From: Acidovorax benzenivorans
GTDB taxonomy: Bacteria; Pseudomonadota; Gammaproteobacteria; Burkholderiales; Burkholderiaceae_C
Direction of reading: 5' to 3'
Length of the DNA stretch: 64,000 bases
Assembly: GCF_028680575.1 (NCBI RefSeq)
Contig: NZ_JAPCKI010000001.1
Coordinates: forward strand, 62,001 to 126,000
Under the pieces are notes generated by a model. The model searched no databases and was not told the origin of the DNA. It was given only the letters and a program-made list of their open reading frames with translations. Numbering within the stretch: position 1 is the first letter of the stretch; each line of letters starts with the position of its first letter. Positions 43,267 to 51,890 of the stretch are shown one piece after another. Position numbers and translations under genes: made by a program.

Positions 43267-45144
43267 ATGAGCGACCTCTCCACCCCCCTCGCCCCGGCCC
43301 GCTACCGCCCCGTGAACTTCGGCGTGACCCGCGTCAGCCTGCGCGACGGTGCGCAGGGCGTGCGTTACCTGCAAGCCGACTTGCCCCTGGGCGCCTTTGC
43401 CCGGCGTGTGACGGACTACCTGGTGCACTGGGCCGAGTCCACGCCCGACCACAGCTTTCTGGCGCGCCGCGAGCAGCTGCCCGGCGGCAAGACGGGTGAC
43501 TGGCAGCACGTGAGCTACGCCCAGGCGCTCGACGCTGCGCGCAGCATCGGCCAGGCCCTGCTGGACCGGGGCCTGAACGCCGAGCGCCCGGTGGTGGTGC
43601 TGAGCGAGAACACCATCGAACACGCGCTGCTGGCGCTGGGCTGCATCTACGCCGGTGTACCCTACTGCCCTGTGTCGCCCGCTTATGCCACCGTGAGCCA
43701 GGACTACGACAAGCTGCGCCACGTCATCGACACCCTCACCCCCGGCCTGGTGTTTGCCGCCGATGGCGCACGCTACGGCAAGGCCATCGCGGCCACCGTG
43801 GCGCCCGATGTCGAAGTGATCCTGGCCCAAGGCGCGCTGGAGGGCCGCAAGGCCGACACCTTCCAGAGCCTGCGCCACACCCCCGCCACACCGACTGTGG
43901 ACGCGGCAATGCACGCCACCGGCCCCGGCACCATCGTGAAGTTCCTGTTCACCAGCGGCTCCACCAAGATGCCCAAGCCGGTCATCAACACCCAGCGCAT
44001 GTGGTGTGCCAACCTGCAGCAGATCACGCTGTCCCTGCCCGTGCTGGCCGAAGCCCCGCCGGTGCTGGTGGACTGGCTGCCGTGGAACCACACCTTTGGC
44101 AGCAACCACAACTTCGGCCTCACGCTGCAGCACGGCGGCACGCTCTACATCGACGACGGCAAGCCCACGGCTGCGCTCATTGGCGAGACATTGCGCAACC
44201 TGCGCGAGATTGCGCCCACGGTGTACTTCAACGTGCCCACGGGTTTTGAAATGATTGCCGAGGCGATGAAGACCGACGCGCAATTGCGCAGCAACCTGTT
44301 GTCGCGCGTGCGCATGTTCTTCTATTCCGGCGCTGGCCTGGCCCAGCCCGTGTGGGACAGCCTGCACGCCACGCAAGAGGCCGCCATTGGCGAGCGCATC
44401 GTGATGGCCACCGGCCTGGGCATGACCGAATCGGCACCGTCTGCCATGTTCGTCAACAGCCCCGATGTCCGCTCCGGCCACATCGGCGCGCCCGTGCCGG
44501 GCATGGTGCTCAAGCTGGTGGAGGTGGATGGCAAGACCGAGGTGCGCTATCGCGGACCCAACGTCACGCCCGGCTACTGGCGCTCCGACGCGGCCACACG
44601 CGACGCTTTTGACGACGAAGGCTACCTGTGCACCGGCGATGCCGTGAAGTGGATTGACGAGAACGACATCCACCGGGGCCTGGCGTTTGACGGCCGCATT
44701 GCCGAAGACTTCAAGCTCTCCACCGGCACCTTTGTGAGCGTGGGCCCCATGCGCGCCAAGATCATCGTGGCGGGCGCGCCCTACATCCAGGACGTGGTGC
44801 TCACGGGCCTGAACATGAAGGAAGTCGGCGCCCTGCTGTTCCCGTCGCCCGCTTGCCGCGAAGTCGCTGGCCTGGGGCCGGACGCACCCTGGGCCGACGT
44901 GGTGGCCCACCCCGCCGTGCGCCAGCGCATCGCGGCGGTGCTGGACGAGCTGGCCCGCGAAGCCACCGGCAGCGCCAGCCGGGTGGCCCGAGCCCTGTTG
45001 GTGGCCGAGCCGCCCTCCATCGACAAGGGCGAGATCACCGACAAGGGCTCCGTCAACCAGCGAGCCGTGCTCAAGCACCGCGATGCGCTGGTCACGGCCT
45101 TGCACGACGGATCGGCACCCGGCATCCTCCAACCCGGCGCCTGA
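43267..45144 (+). CDS. fcs: Feruloyl-CoA synthase (hydroxycinnamate-CoA ligase)
   Basis: AMP-forming ligase, 625 residues, activating ferulate, p-coumarate or caffeate with ATP and CoA. Motif A3 is FLFTSGSTKMPKPV; A5 is YSGAGLAQ...ATGLGMTESAP; A7/A8 are YLCTGDAVKW and FDGRIAEDFKLSTG. The long form (about 620 residues) with VNFGVTRVSLRDG at the N-terminus matches annotated feruloyl-CoA synthases. It lies directly between ech and the SDR gene in one operon. Confidence 0.88.
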   Translation: MSDLSTPLAPARYRPVNFGVTRVSLRDGAQGVRYLQADLPLGAFARRVTDYLVHWAESTPDHSFLARREQLPGGKTGDWQHVSYAQALDAARSIGQALLDRGLNAERPVVVLSENTIEHALLALGCIYAGVPYCPVSPAYATVSQDYDKLRHVIDTLTPGLVFAADGARYGKAIAATVAPDVEVILAQGALEGRKADTFQSLRHTPATPTVDAAMHATGPGTIVKFLFTSGSTKMPKPVINTQRMWCANLQQITLSLPVLAEAPPVLVDWLPWNHTFGSNHNFGLTLQHGGTLYIDDGKPTAALIGETLRNLREIAPTVYFNVPTGFEMIAEAMKTDAQLRSNLLSRVRMFFYSGAGLAQPVWDSLHATQEAAIGERIVMATGLGMTESAPSAMFVNSPDVRSGHIGAPVPGMVLKLVEVDGKTEVRYRGPNVTPGYWRSDAATRDAFDDEGYLCTGDAVKWIDENDIHRGLAFDGRIAEDFKLSTGTFVSVGPMRAKIIVAGAPYIQDVVLTGLNMKEVGALLFPSPACREVAGLGPDAPWADVVAHPAVRQRIAAVLDELAREATGSASRVARALLVAEPPSIDKGEITDKGSVNQRAVLKHRDALVTALHDGSAPGILQPGA

Positions 45145-45173
45145 AACTCCACCCATCACAGGACAGACACACC

Positions 45174-45959
45174 ATGCAGATTCAAGGACAAGCCGCCCTC
45201 GTGACCGGCGGCGCATCGGGCCTCGGCGAGGCCACCGCACGCGAACTGGCCCGCCTGGGCGCCAAGGTGGCCGTGCTCGACCGCAATGCCGAGCTGGCCG
45301 AAAAGGTGGCCGCGGACATTGGCAAAGAATTTGGAGACGGCTGCGCCGTGGCCTGCCCCTGCGACATCACCGACCCCGCCAGCGTCACCGCTGCGCTGGA
45401 GAAAGCCGCTGCTGCTCACGGCCCCGCCCGCATCCTCATGAACGTGGCGGGCATCGGCAGCGCCAAGCGCGTGGTGCAGCGCGACGGCAGCGCCGCGCCG
45501 CTCGAAGACTTCGTGCGCGTGGTCAACATCAACCTGATCGGCACCTACAACGTGAGCCGCCTGTTTGCCGCCGCTTGCAGCAAGCTGCCGGTGCTGGACA
45601 ACGGCGAACGCGGCGTGATGATGTTCACCGCCTCCGTCGCGGCCTTTGACGGCCAGGTGGGCCAGCAGGCCTACAGCGCCTCCAAGGCGGGCCTGGCGGG
45701 CATGACGCTGCCCATGGCACGCGACCTGGCGCAGCACGCCATTCGCGTGTGCACCGTGGCGCCCGGCCTGTTTGCCACGCCGCTGATGAAGGAGCTGCCC
45801 GAGGCCGTGCAACAGTCGCTGGCGGCCAGCATCCCCTTCCCGCCACGCCTGGGCAAACCCGAAGAGTTTGCCGAGCTGGCTTGCCATATCGTGACCAACG
45901 GCCACCTGAACGGCGAAGTCATTCGCCTGGACGGCGCCTTGCGCATGGCGCCCCGGTAA
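45174..45959 (+). CDS. SDR-family 3-hydroxyacyl-CoA dehydrogenase (HSD17B10-like)
   Basis: 261-residue short-chain dehydrogenase. NAD-binding TGGASGLG (11-18), NVAG (90-93) and catalytic S154, Y167 and K171 (YSASK) are present. It resembles the type-2 3-hydroxyacyl-CoA dehydrogenases (IQGQAALVTGGASGLGEATA). In this operon it would oxidise the 3-hydroxy intermediate made by the hydratase to the beta-keto form that the amidohydrolase could cleave. 29 nt after fcs. Confidence 0.87.
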   Translation: MQIQGQAALVTGGASGLGEATARELARLGAKVAVLDRNAELAEKVAADIGKEFGDGCAVACPCDITDPASVTAALEKAAAAHGPARILMNVAGIGSAKRVVQRDGSAAPLEDFVRVVNINLIGTYNVSRLFAAACSKLPVLDNGERGVMMFTASVAAFDGQVGQQAYSASKAGLAGMTLPMARDLAQHAIRVCTVAPGLFATPLMKELPEAVQQSLAASIPFPPRLGKPEEFAELACHIVTNGHLNGEVIRLDGALRMAPR

Positions 45960-46063
45960 ACAGCGAGCGCCACACATAGCCATACATAAATAACAAGAGG
46001 GCGCGCAAGCGCCCCAGCTTGACCCCAGAGATTTCCGTCAGACACACACCAGGAGACATCACC

Positions 46064-47053
46064 ATGACCACCACACGCCGTCAATTTGTTCAGGCCCTTG
46101 GCGCCAGCGCCGCGCTGGGCGCCTTCCACCCCTTTGCTGCCCATGCCCAGGTGGAGCAGGTGAAGGTGTACTTCGGCTTCCCCGCTGGCAGCTCGGGCGA
46201 CACCGTGGCCCGCCGTGTGGCAGAAAAATGGGGGGGCACCGCCTTCAGCAAAAACGCTGGTGTGGTGGAGAACAAGCCCGGTGCGGGCGGCCGCATTGCG
46301 CTGGAGACGCTCAAGGCAGCACCCGCCGACGGCTCGGTGCTGGCACTGGCGCAGGTGTCGGCCCTGGCCAACTACCCGCACATCTACAGCAAGATGAACT
46401 ACACCGACAAGGACTTCGCGCCCGTGTCGATTGCCGCCGTCATGCACCACGGCCTGGCCGTGGGCCCCATGGTGCCCGCCAGCGTCAAGACGGTGAAGGA
46501 CTTCCTGGCCTGGGCCAAGGCCAACCCCAAGGACGCCAGCTACGGCTCGCCCGGCGCGGGCTCGACACCCCACTTTTTGGGCGCGCTGCTGGGCATCAAC
46601 AGCGGCGTGGACCTGCGCCACGTGCCCTACCGTGGCTCCATCCCCGGCGTGACGGACGTGGTGGGCGGCCAGGTGGCGGCCATGGTCACGCCGCATGGTG
46701 ACTTCATCGCCAACTACAAGGCCGGCAAGCTGCGCATCCTGGCCACCTCGGGCCCCAAGCGCTCCATCTACGTGCCCGACGTGCCCACGTTTGCCGAGCA
46801 AGGCTTCCCTGAGCTGACCACCGAAGAATGGTTTGGCTTCTACGCCCCGGCCGCCACGCCCAAGCCGGTGATCGCCGCCGCCAACGCCGCCATCAACGCA
46901 GCGCTGAAAGAAAAGTCGGTCATCGACAGCCTGGCCATCGTGGGCCTGATGCCGCACGGCTCCACCCCTGAAGAACAGGCCCGCTGGCAAAAGGCCGAGT
47001 ACGACAGCTGGGGTCCGCTGATCAAGAAGATCGGCTTCACCGCAGAGTCTTAA
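46064..47053 (+). CDS. Bug/TctC-family periplasmic binding protein
   Basis: 329 residues, a tripartite-tricarboxylate-type solute receptor, hugely expanded in Burkholderiales. The start at 46064 follows AGGAGACATC and gives a twin-arginine-like signal (TTRRQFVQALGASAALGAF). PAGSSGDTVARRVAEKW, VVENKPGAGGRIALE and YRGSIPGVTDVVGGQVAAMV are the Bug signatures. No TctA/TctB membrane genes are nearby. Operon position suggests it binds a hydroxycinnamate or other aromatic acid. Confidence 0.9.
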   Translation: MTTTRRQFVQALGASAALGAFHPFAAHAQVEQVKVYFGFPAGSSGDTVARRVAEKWGGTAFSKNAGVVENKPGAGGRIALETLKAAPADGSVLALAQVSALANYPHIYSKMNYTDKDFAPVSIAAVMHHGLAVGPMVPASVKTVKDFLAWAKANPKDASYGSPGAGSTPHFLGALLGINSGVDLRHVPYRGSIPGVTDVVGGQVAAMVTPHGDFIANYKAGKLRILATSGPKRSIYVPDVPTFAEQGFPELTTEEWFGFYAPAATPKPVIAAANAAINAALKEKSVIDSLAIVGLMPHGSTPEEQARWQKAEYDSWGPLIKKIGFTAES

Positions 47054-47105
47054 TCCCCCCTGCGCCGCAGGTCCGGACTGCCCCCCAGTCCGGGCTGCCG
47101 CATGG

Positions 47106-47172
47106 CAAAAATACAAAAACAGCCGCTAGCGCCCATCCACAAAGCGCAGACAGCTATCAATAAGAGAGCAAC
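47106..47172. repeat. Comamonadaceae intergenic repeat copy
   Basis: AAATACAAAAACAGCCGC, TAGCGCCCATCCACAAAGCGC, AGACAGCTATCAATAAGAGAGC. It ends two nucleotides before the acyl-CoA dehydrogenase ATG, so it replaces the normal ribosome-site region. Confidence 0.7.
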
Positions 47173-47174
47173 TC

Positions 47175-48902
47175 ATGCAAGCCCGCCAGACCCTTGCCGA
47201 CATCCAGCACCTGCTGACCACCGTGCTGAAGGCGCCCGCGCGCTGGCAGGGCCTGGCGCCGTTTGCGGATACCGATGGCGACCTGGCGGCCCAGGTGCTG
47301 GACGAGGCAGCCAAGTTTGTGGACAGCGCCATCGCCCCGCTGCAGCGCAGCGGCGACGAAGAGGGCTGCCGCTTTGATGCCGGGCGCGTGCATACGCCCG
47401 CAGGTTTTCGCGACGCGTACCAGGCCTTCTGGCAGGCGGGCTGGCCGTCGCTGTCTTGTGCGCCCGACGATGGCGGCCAGGGCCTGCCTGCGGTGCTCGA
47501 ATGTGTGCTGTTTGAATGGCTGGCCGGTGCCAACCACGGCTGGACCATGGCGCCCGGCCTGCTGCACGGCGCGTATGAATGCATCAAGCACCACGCCAGC
47601 GACGAACTCAAGGCGCAGTACCTGGAGAAGGTCGCCACCGGCGAATGGCTGGCCACCATGTGCCTCACCGAAGCCCATGCGGGCAGCGACCTGGGAATGG
47701 TGCGCACACGCGGCGTGCCGCAGCCCGACGGCAGCGCGCGGGTGAACGGCAGCAAGATTTTTATCTCGGGCGGCGAGCACGACCTGACGGACAACATCGT
47801 GCATCTGGTGCTGGCGCGTTTGCCCGATGCACCTGCGGGGCCCAAGGGGCTGTCGCTGTTCCTAGTGCCCAAGGTGCTGCCCGACGCCAGCCGCAACGCC
47901 GTGGTCTGCGAGCGCATCGAAGAAAAGATGGGCCTGCACGGCAGCCCCACCTGCGTGATGCGCTTTGACGACGCCACCGGCTGGCTGGTGGGCGAGCCCA
48001 ACAAAGGCCTGAACGCCATGTTCGTGATGATGAACGCCGCGCGCCTGCACGTGGGCCTGCAAGGCATCGGCCTGCTGGAGGCCGCGTGGCAAAAGGCCAG
48101 CGCCTACGCCGCAGAGCGCCGCCAGATGCGCGCCCCCGGCGCCAAGGACACCAGCCTCATTCAAGACCACCCCGCCATCCGCCGCATCCTGCACACGCAG
48201 CGCGCCTGGATCGACGGCGGCCGCGTGCTGGCCTACCACACCGCCCTGCAGCTCGATGTGGCCAAGCACAGTGCCGACGCGGGCGAACGCGCCGCAGCAC
48301 AGCGCTGGTGCGCGCTGGTCACGCCCGTGCTCAAGGCCGCCCTCACCGACCAGGCCTTCCACGGCGCCAGCGCCTGCCTGCAGGTGTTTGGCGGCCACGG
48401 CTATGTGCGTGAATGGGGCATCGAGCAGATCGTGCGCGACGCGCGCGTGGCCATGATCTACGAGGGCACCAACGAGATCCAGGCCATCGACCTGCTGGTG
48501 CGCAAGGTGCTGGCCGATGGCGGCCAGGGCCTGGCAACGCTGCTGACCACACTGCCCGGCGCCGCCCCCAGCGCCGCTGCCAGCGCACGCCGCCATGCCC
48601 TGGTGGAGATCACGCAGACCCTGGCGATTGCCGCGCAGTCCGACCCCGAACTGCCCTACTGGGTGGCCGACGACTACCTGCGCGCCGTGGCGCTGGTGCT
48701 GCTGGAATGGGCCTGGGCCCAGATCGGCGCCGCCCGCCCCCACCGCGCGGAACAATCCACGGCCGCCACAGACCGCTGGACCACACCCACCCAGGCCTTC
48801 GCCCAGTGGGTGCTGCCCGAATTCGACCTGCGCACCGCCATCCTGCGCCAGCGCATCGCCCAGGCGTTTGAATTCAGGCCCCAGGAGGCCGTAAGCGCTT
48901 GA
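47175..48902 (+). CDS. Long-form acyl-CoA dehydrogenase
   Basis: 575 residues, the DmdC/FadE5-like long class with an extra C-terminal domain. TEAHAGSDLGMVRT and the GFGGHGYVREWGIEQIVRDARVAMIYEGTNEIQ region (catalytic Glu in YEGTNE) are intact. In Acinetobacter the hca cluster contains an acyl-CoA dehydrogenase (HcaD) that desaturates dihydro-hydroxycinnamoyl-CoA, and a similar role fits here. The last codons (EAVSA) and the stop derive from a dispersed repeat at 48889. Confidence 0.88.
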   Translation: MQARQTLADIQHLLTTVLKAPARWQGLAPFADTDGDLAAQVLDEAAKFVDSAIAPLQRSGDEEGCRFDAGRVHTPAGFRDAYQAFWQAGWPSLSCAPDDGGQGLPAVLECVLFEWLAGANHGWTMAPGLLHGAYECIKHHASDELKAQYLEKVATGEWLATMCLTEAHAGSDLGMVRTRGVPQPDGSARVNGSKIFISGGEHDLTDNIVHLVLARLPDAPAGPKGLSLFLVPKVLPDASRNAVVCERIEEKMGLHGSPTCVMRFDDATGWLVGEPNKGLNAMFVMMNAARLHVGLQGIGLLEAAWQKASAYAAERRQMRAPGAKDTSLIQDHPAIRRILHTQRAWIDGGRVLAYHTALQLDVAKHSADAGERAAAQRWCALVTPVLKAALTDQAFHGASACLQVFGGHGYVREWGIEQIVRDARVAMIYEGTNEIQAIDLLVRKVLADGGQGLATLLTTLPGAAPSAAASARRHALVEITQTLAIAAQSDPELPYWVADDYLRAVALVLLEWAWAQIGAARPHRAEQSTAATDRWTTPTQAFAQWVLPEFDLRTAILRQRIAQAFEFRPQEAVSA

Positions 48903-48940
48903 TTGATATGCGCCAGCAGCTCCTGATTCAGTAGCAAAAC
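48889..48940. repeat. Comamonadaceae repeat copy at the acyl-CoA dehydrogenase 3' end
   Basis: GTAAGCGCTTGATTGATATG, CGCCAGCAGCTCCTGATTC, AGTAGCAAAAC. It overlaps the gene's end and supplies its TGA stop. Confidence 0.6.
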
Positions 48941-49026
48941 ACCTTCCATCGATCTCCCACCCACAGCGTGTTGAGGCCACGTTGCGGGTTTCCTTGCGCC
49001 TCGAAAAAATCACTGGAGACAAAACC

Positions 49027-50769
49027 ATGCGCTTGAAGATGAGAAGAACCCGGATGCGTGCATCACAACCCCTGGCACTCTCGGCCGCAGCCGCCGCCTT
49101 GCTCATGGGCTGCGGCGGCTCGTCCGATGCCGCCCTGCCCCAGCTCACTGCCGCCACCCCGGCCACCCTGCAGTCGTGCGCCACCCTGGCCAGCAGCCTG
49201 GCGCTGCCCGACACGCGCATCACCTCTGCCGAGCAGGTGCCCGCAGGCCCACTGACCCTGCAGGGCAACACCACACAAGCGCCCGCACACTGCCTTGTCA
49301 AAGGCAAGATGAAAGAGCGCACCGGCCCCGTGGATGGCGCCAGCTACGCCATCGGTTTTGAGATGCGCCTGCCCGTGGAGTGGAATGGCCGCTTTCTGCA
49401 CCAAGCCAATGGCGGGCTGGACGGCAGCGTGGTCACCGCGCTGGGCTCGGTGAGCGGCGCCGCACCCGTGGCACCCGGCCTAGTGCAAGGCTTTGCGGTG
49501 CTCAGCTCTGACGCAGGCCATGGCGCACCCACGCCCTTCTTTGGTGTGGACCCGCAGGCCCGGTTGGACTACGGCTACCAGGCCGTGGGCACCCTCACCC
49601 CCATGGCCAAGAACCTTATCAAGAGCGCCTACGGCAAAGCGCCCGACCGCTCGTACCTGGCCGGCTGCTCCAACGGCGGCCGCCACGCCATGGTGGGAGC
49701 ATCGCGCTATGCCGAACAGTACGACGGCATCTTGGCGGGCAACCCCGGCTTTCACCTGCCCAAGGCCGCCACCACCCAACTGTGGAAGGCGCAGCAGTAC
49801 GCCAAGGTATCCACCAAGGACGCGACCAGCGGCCTGCCCGACCTGACCACCGCCGTGAGCCCGGCCGAGTTCAAGCTCATCAGCAGCAAGATCGTCGCCA
49901 AGTGCGACGCACTGGACGGCGTGACCGACGGCCAGGTCAACGACGTGGCCGCCTGCCAGGCCGCCTTCAACCTGCAGACCGACGTGCCCACCTGCACCGG
50001 CGCGCGCGACGGCTCGTGCATCTCCGGCGACCAAAAGAGCGTGCTGGCCAGCATCTTTGCCGGCCCCAAGAACAGCAAGGGCGAAGCGCTGTACACAGGA
50101 ACCTGGTTCGACCCCGGCATTGCGGGCGCCAACTTTGCATCGTGGCACTTTGGCTCGCCCGCCACGCGTGACGCAGGGGCTGTGGCCTTCATCTTCACCT
50201 CGCCCCCATCCAGCGTGGCAGCGTTCACCGCCATCCCCGGCATGCAGTACGCGCTGAACTTCAGCATGGAGACGGACTACCCCAAGATGTTCGCCACCAA
50301 CGCCACCTACACCGAGTCGTCCTGGTCGTACATGACGCCGCCCAACGAAGCTGACCTGAGCGCACTGAAGAACCGGGGAGCCAAGATGATCGTCTTCCAC
50401 GGCGTGGCCGATGGCGTGTTCTCGCCCATGGACACCGCCAACTGGATGGACCGCCTGCAGGCCAACCACAGCGGCAAGGCCGATGCGTTTGCCCGCCTGT
50501 TCCTGGTGCCCGGCATGAACCACTGCTCCGGCGGCCCCGCCACCGACCAGTTCGACATGCTGGCCCCGCTGGTCGCCTGGGTGGAACAAGGCAAGGCACC
50601 CGACAGTGTGACGGCGAAAGTGCGCGGCGCAGGCGCCAACGTGGTCAACGCCGAGCTGCCCGCCAGCTGGTCCGCCAACCGCACCCGGCCGCTGTGCGTT
50701 TACCCCAAGGTGGCGCGTTACAACGGCACGGGGGATGTGGAGAGCGCAAGCAGTTTCAGCTGCAAGTGA
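49027..50769 (+). CDS. Tannase / feruloyl esterase family lipoprotein
   Basis: 580-residue secreted esterase. The start at 49027 follows CTGGAGAC and gives a lipoprotein signal ending LLMGC (lipid-modified C29). The catalytic Ser is S215 in GCSNGG. The acid and His lie in FHGVADGVFSPMDT and PGMNHCSGG, with the CS-D-HC disulfide layout typical of tannases. It would release ferulate or related acids from plant esters outside the inner membrane and so feed the downstream operon. Its 3' end has a decayed second copy at 51401. Confidence 0.9.
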   Translation: MRLKMRRTRMRASQPLALSAAAAALLMGCGGSSDAALPQLTAATPATLQSCATLASSLALPDTRITSAEQVPAGPLTLQGNTTQAPAHCLVKGKMKERTGPVDGASYAIGFEMRLPVEWNGRFLHQANGGLDGSVVTALGSVSGAAPVAPGLVQGFAVLSSDAGHGAPTPFFGVDPQARLDYGYQAVGTLTPMAKNLIKSAYGKAPDRSYLAGCSNGGRHAMVGASRYAEQYDGILAGNPGFHLPKAATTQLWKAQQYAKVSTKDATSGLPDLTTAVSPAEFKLISSKIVAKCDALDGVTDGQVNDVAACQAAFNLQTDVPTCTGARDGSCISGDQKSVLASIFAGPKNSKGEALYTGTWFDPGIAGANFASWHFGSPATRDAGAVAFIFTSPPSSVAAFTAIPGMQYALNFSMETDYPKMFATNATYTESSWSYMTPPNEADLSALKNRGAKMIVFHGVADGVFSPMDTANWMDRLQANHSGKADAFARLFLVPGMNHCSGGPATDQFDMLAPLVAWVEQGKAPDSVTAKVRGAGANVVNAELPASWSANRTRPLCVYPKVARYNGTGDVESASSFSCK

Positions 50770-50785
50770 TCAGCGCTTGAAAAGC

Positions 50786-50818
50786 GGGAAGTCCGGCGCA
50801 AGCCGGGCTTCCCTTTTT
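50786..50818 (+). terminator. Rho-independent terminator after the tannase gene
   Basis: Stem GGGAAGTCCGGC with GCCGGGCTTCCC (one G-U pair), GCAA-type loop, then TTTTTC. It ends the hydroxycinnamate operon. Confidence 0.9.
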
Positions 50819-50827
50819 CTTTACCTT

Positions 50828-51277
50828 TTACGCCTTGGCGCGAGGCTTCATGCGAAAGCTGACGCCCATGCGGTTGATGGCATTCATGGTGGCAATCGTG
50901 AGCGTCAGGTCCACCAGGTCCTTCTCACCAAACACGGCCAGTGCGGCCGCATAGGCCTCATCAGAGGCATGGGTCTCGCTCACGCGCGTCACCTCCTCGG
51001 CCCAGGCCAGTGCGGCGCGCTCCTGCTCGGAGAACAGATACGCCGCCTCATGCCACACAGGAACCAGCACCACCTTCTCCACCGACATGCCTTCGGCCAG
51101 CAGGTCACGCGTGTGGATGTCGATGCAGTGCGCGCACCCGTTGATCTGCGATACGCGCAGAAAGACGAGGTGCGTCAGCAAGCTAGGCAGGCCTGTGTCC
51201 TGGGTGACAAAGTGGTGCAGCGTCCCGATGGCCTTGGCCCCCTCGGGCGATACGTTGAACCAGACAGCGCGATTCAT
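50828..51277 (-). CDS. AhpD-like carboxymuconolactone decarboxylase family protein
   Basis: 149 residues. The active-site motif is C48-A-H-C51 followed by H55 (NGCAHCIDIH), the AhpD-type peroxidase-reductase layout. LLAEGMSVEKVVLVP and W-A-E-E-V-T-R are conserved in the family. It probably acts as an alkylhydroperoxidase-like antioxidant protein. It lies between the tannase gene and the tannase remnant in the opposite direction, so it was probably inserted or placed there by the rearrangement that made the remnant. Confidence 0.87.
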   Translation of the reverse strand: MNRAVWFNVSPEGAKAIGTLHHFVTQDTGLPSLLTHLVFLRVSQINGCAHCIDIHTRDLLAEGMSVEKVVLVPVWHEAAYLFSEQERAALAWAEEVTRVSETHASDEAYAAALAVFGEKDLVDLTLTIATMNAINRMGVSFRMKPRAKA

Positions 51278-51400
51278 ACAGCAGTTCCTTCACATTGAAT
51301 GTTGGGCGGAGGGCGATATCGGCTCCTGCTCTTAAGACGTGTGATGTGAGGGTGCTGTGACAGACGCTGGCGCAATGAGTGCGGGTCCGTCCGTGGTCGC

Positions 51401-51550
51401 CCGTGTGACAGCGAAGGAACGCGGCGCCGGGGCCAATGTGGTCAACGCTGAGCTGCCCGCCAGCTGGTCTACCCACCACATCCGGCCGCTTTAGCAAGCG
51501 ACAACTGCATAGGGGACGTGCAGAGTGCGAGCAGTGCCAACTGCAAGTGA
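51401..51550 (+). pseudogene. Decayed 3' end of a second tannase/feruloyl esterase gene
   Basis: Translates VTAKERGAGANVVNAELPAS and then a degraded tail, against VTAKVRGAGANVVNAELPAS at the C-terminus of the intact tannase. A TAG at 51492-51494 interrupts the frame after RPL. Similarity then resumes, out of register, to the shared ending CTGCAAGTGA, and even the downstream CGCTTGAAA and terminator are retained. About 50 codons remain; the 5' part is absent. Confidence 0.85.
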
Positions 51551-51567
51551 TGACCGCTTGAAAGTGC

Positions 51568-51594
51568 AAAGCCCGGCATGTGCCGGGCTTTTTC
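51568..51594 (+). terminator. Terminator retained downstream of the tannase remnant
   Basis: Stem AAAGCCCGGCA / TGCCGGGCTTT with a two-base loop and a T-tract. It lies at the same place relative to the remnant as 50786 does to the intact gene. Confidence 0.85.
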
Positions 51595-51599
51595 CACTG

Positions 51600-51890
51600 T
51601 GAAGATTGGCTTACGGGGTCCGCTCGGTGCGCCATTCCTGATCCCGTGAATTGATCACACCATCAGGTGCACGCTACAGCCTATACACCCGGGTCAAACG
51701 GCCGGTTTGTCAGAGTAGCGTCATCGTCGTACAGAAATAGCCATGTCATCCACTTAGTCTTGATGCAGCAGCACTTTTCTGCATGTGCACCTGCTCGCTC
51801 TAGTCAAACATCAACGCTTCCCCCAACGCGAAAAAACGTGCATTTTTCATAAGAACCGCTAGAGTGTAATTTTTCGAAACACTAACGGAT
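51600..51890 (+). ncRNA. AT-rich leader of the deaminase gene; candidate AvcI-type RNA region
   Basis: 290 nt with no convincing protein frame. In Vibrio cholerae the toxin-like deaminase AvcD is held inactive by AvcI, an RNA encoded just upstream, so this is where a counterpart would be sought. Visible structure: ATGCAG...CTGCAT (about 51763-51785) and GAAAAA-N7-TTTTTC (about 51831-51849). The promoter could be near CATAAGAACCGCTAGAGTGTAAT in two parts. No sequence match to AvcI is claimed. Confidence 0.25.
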
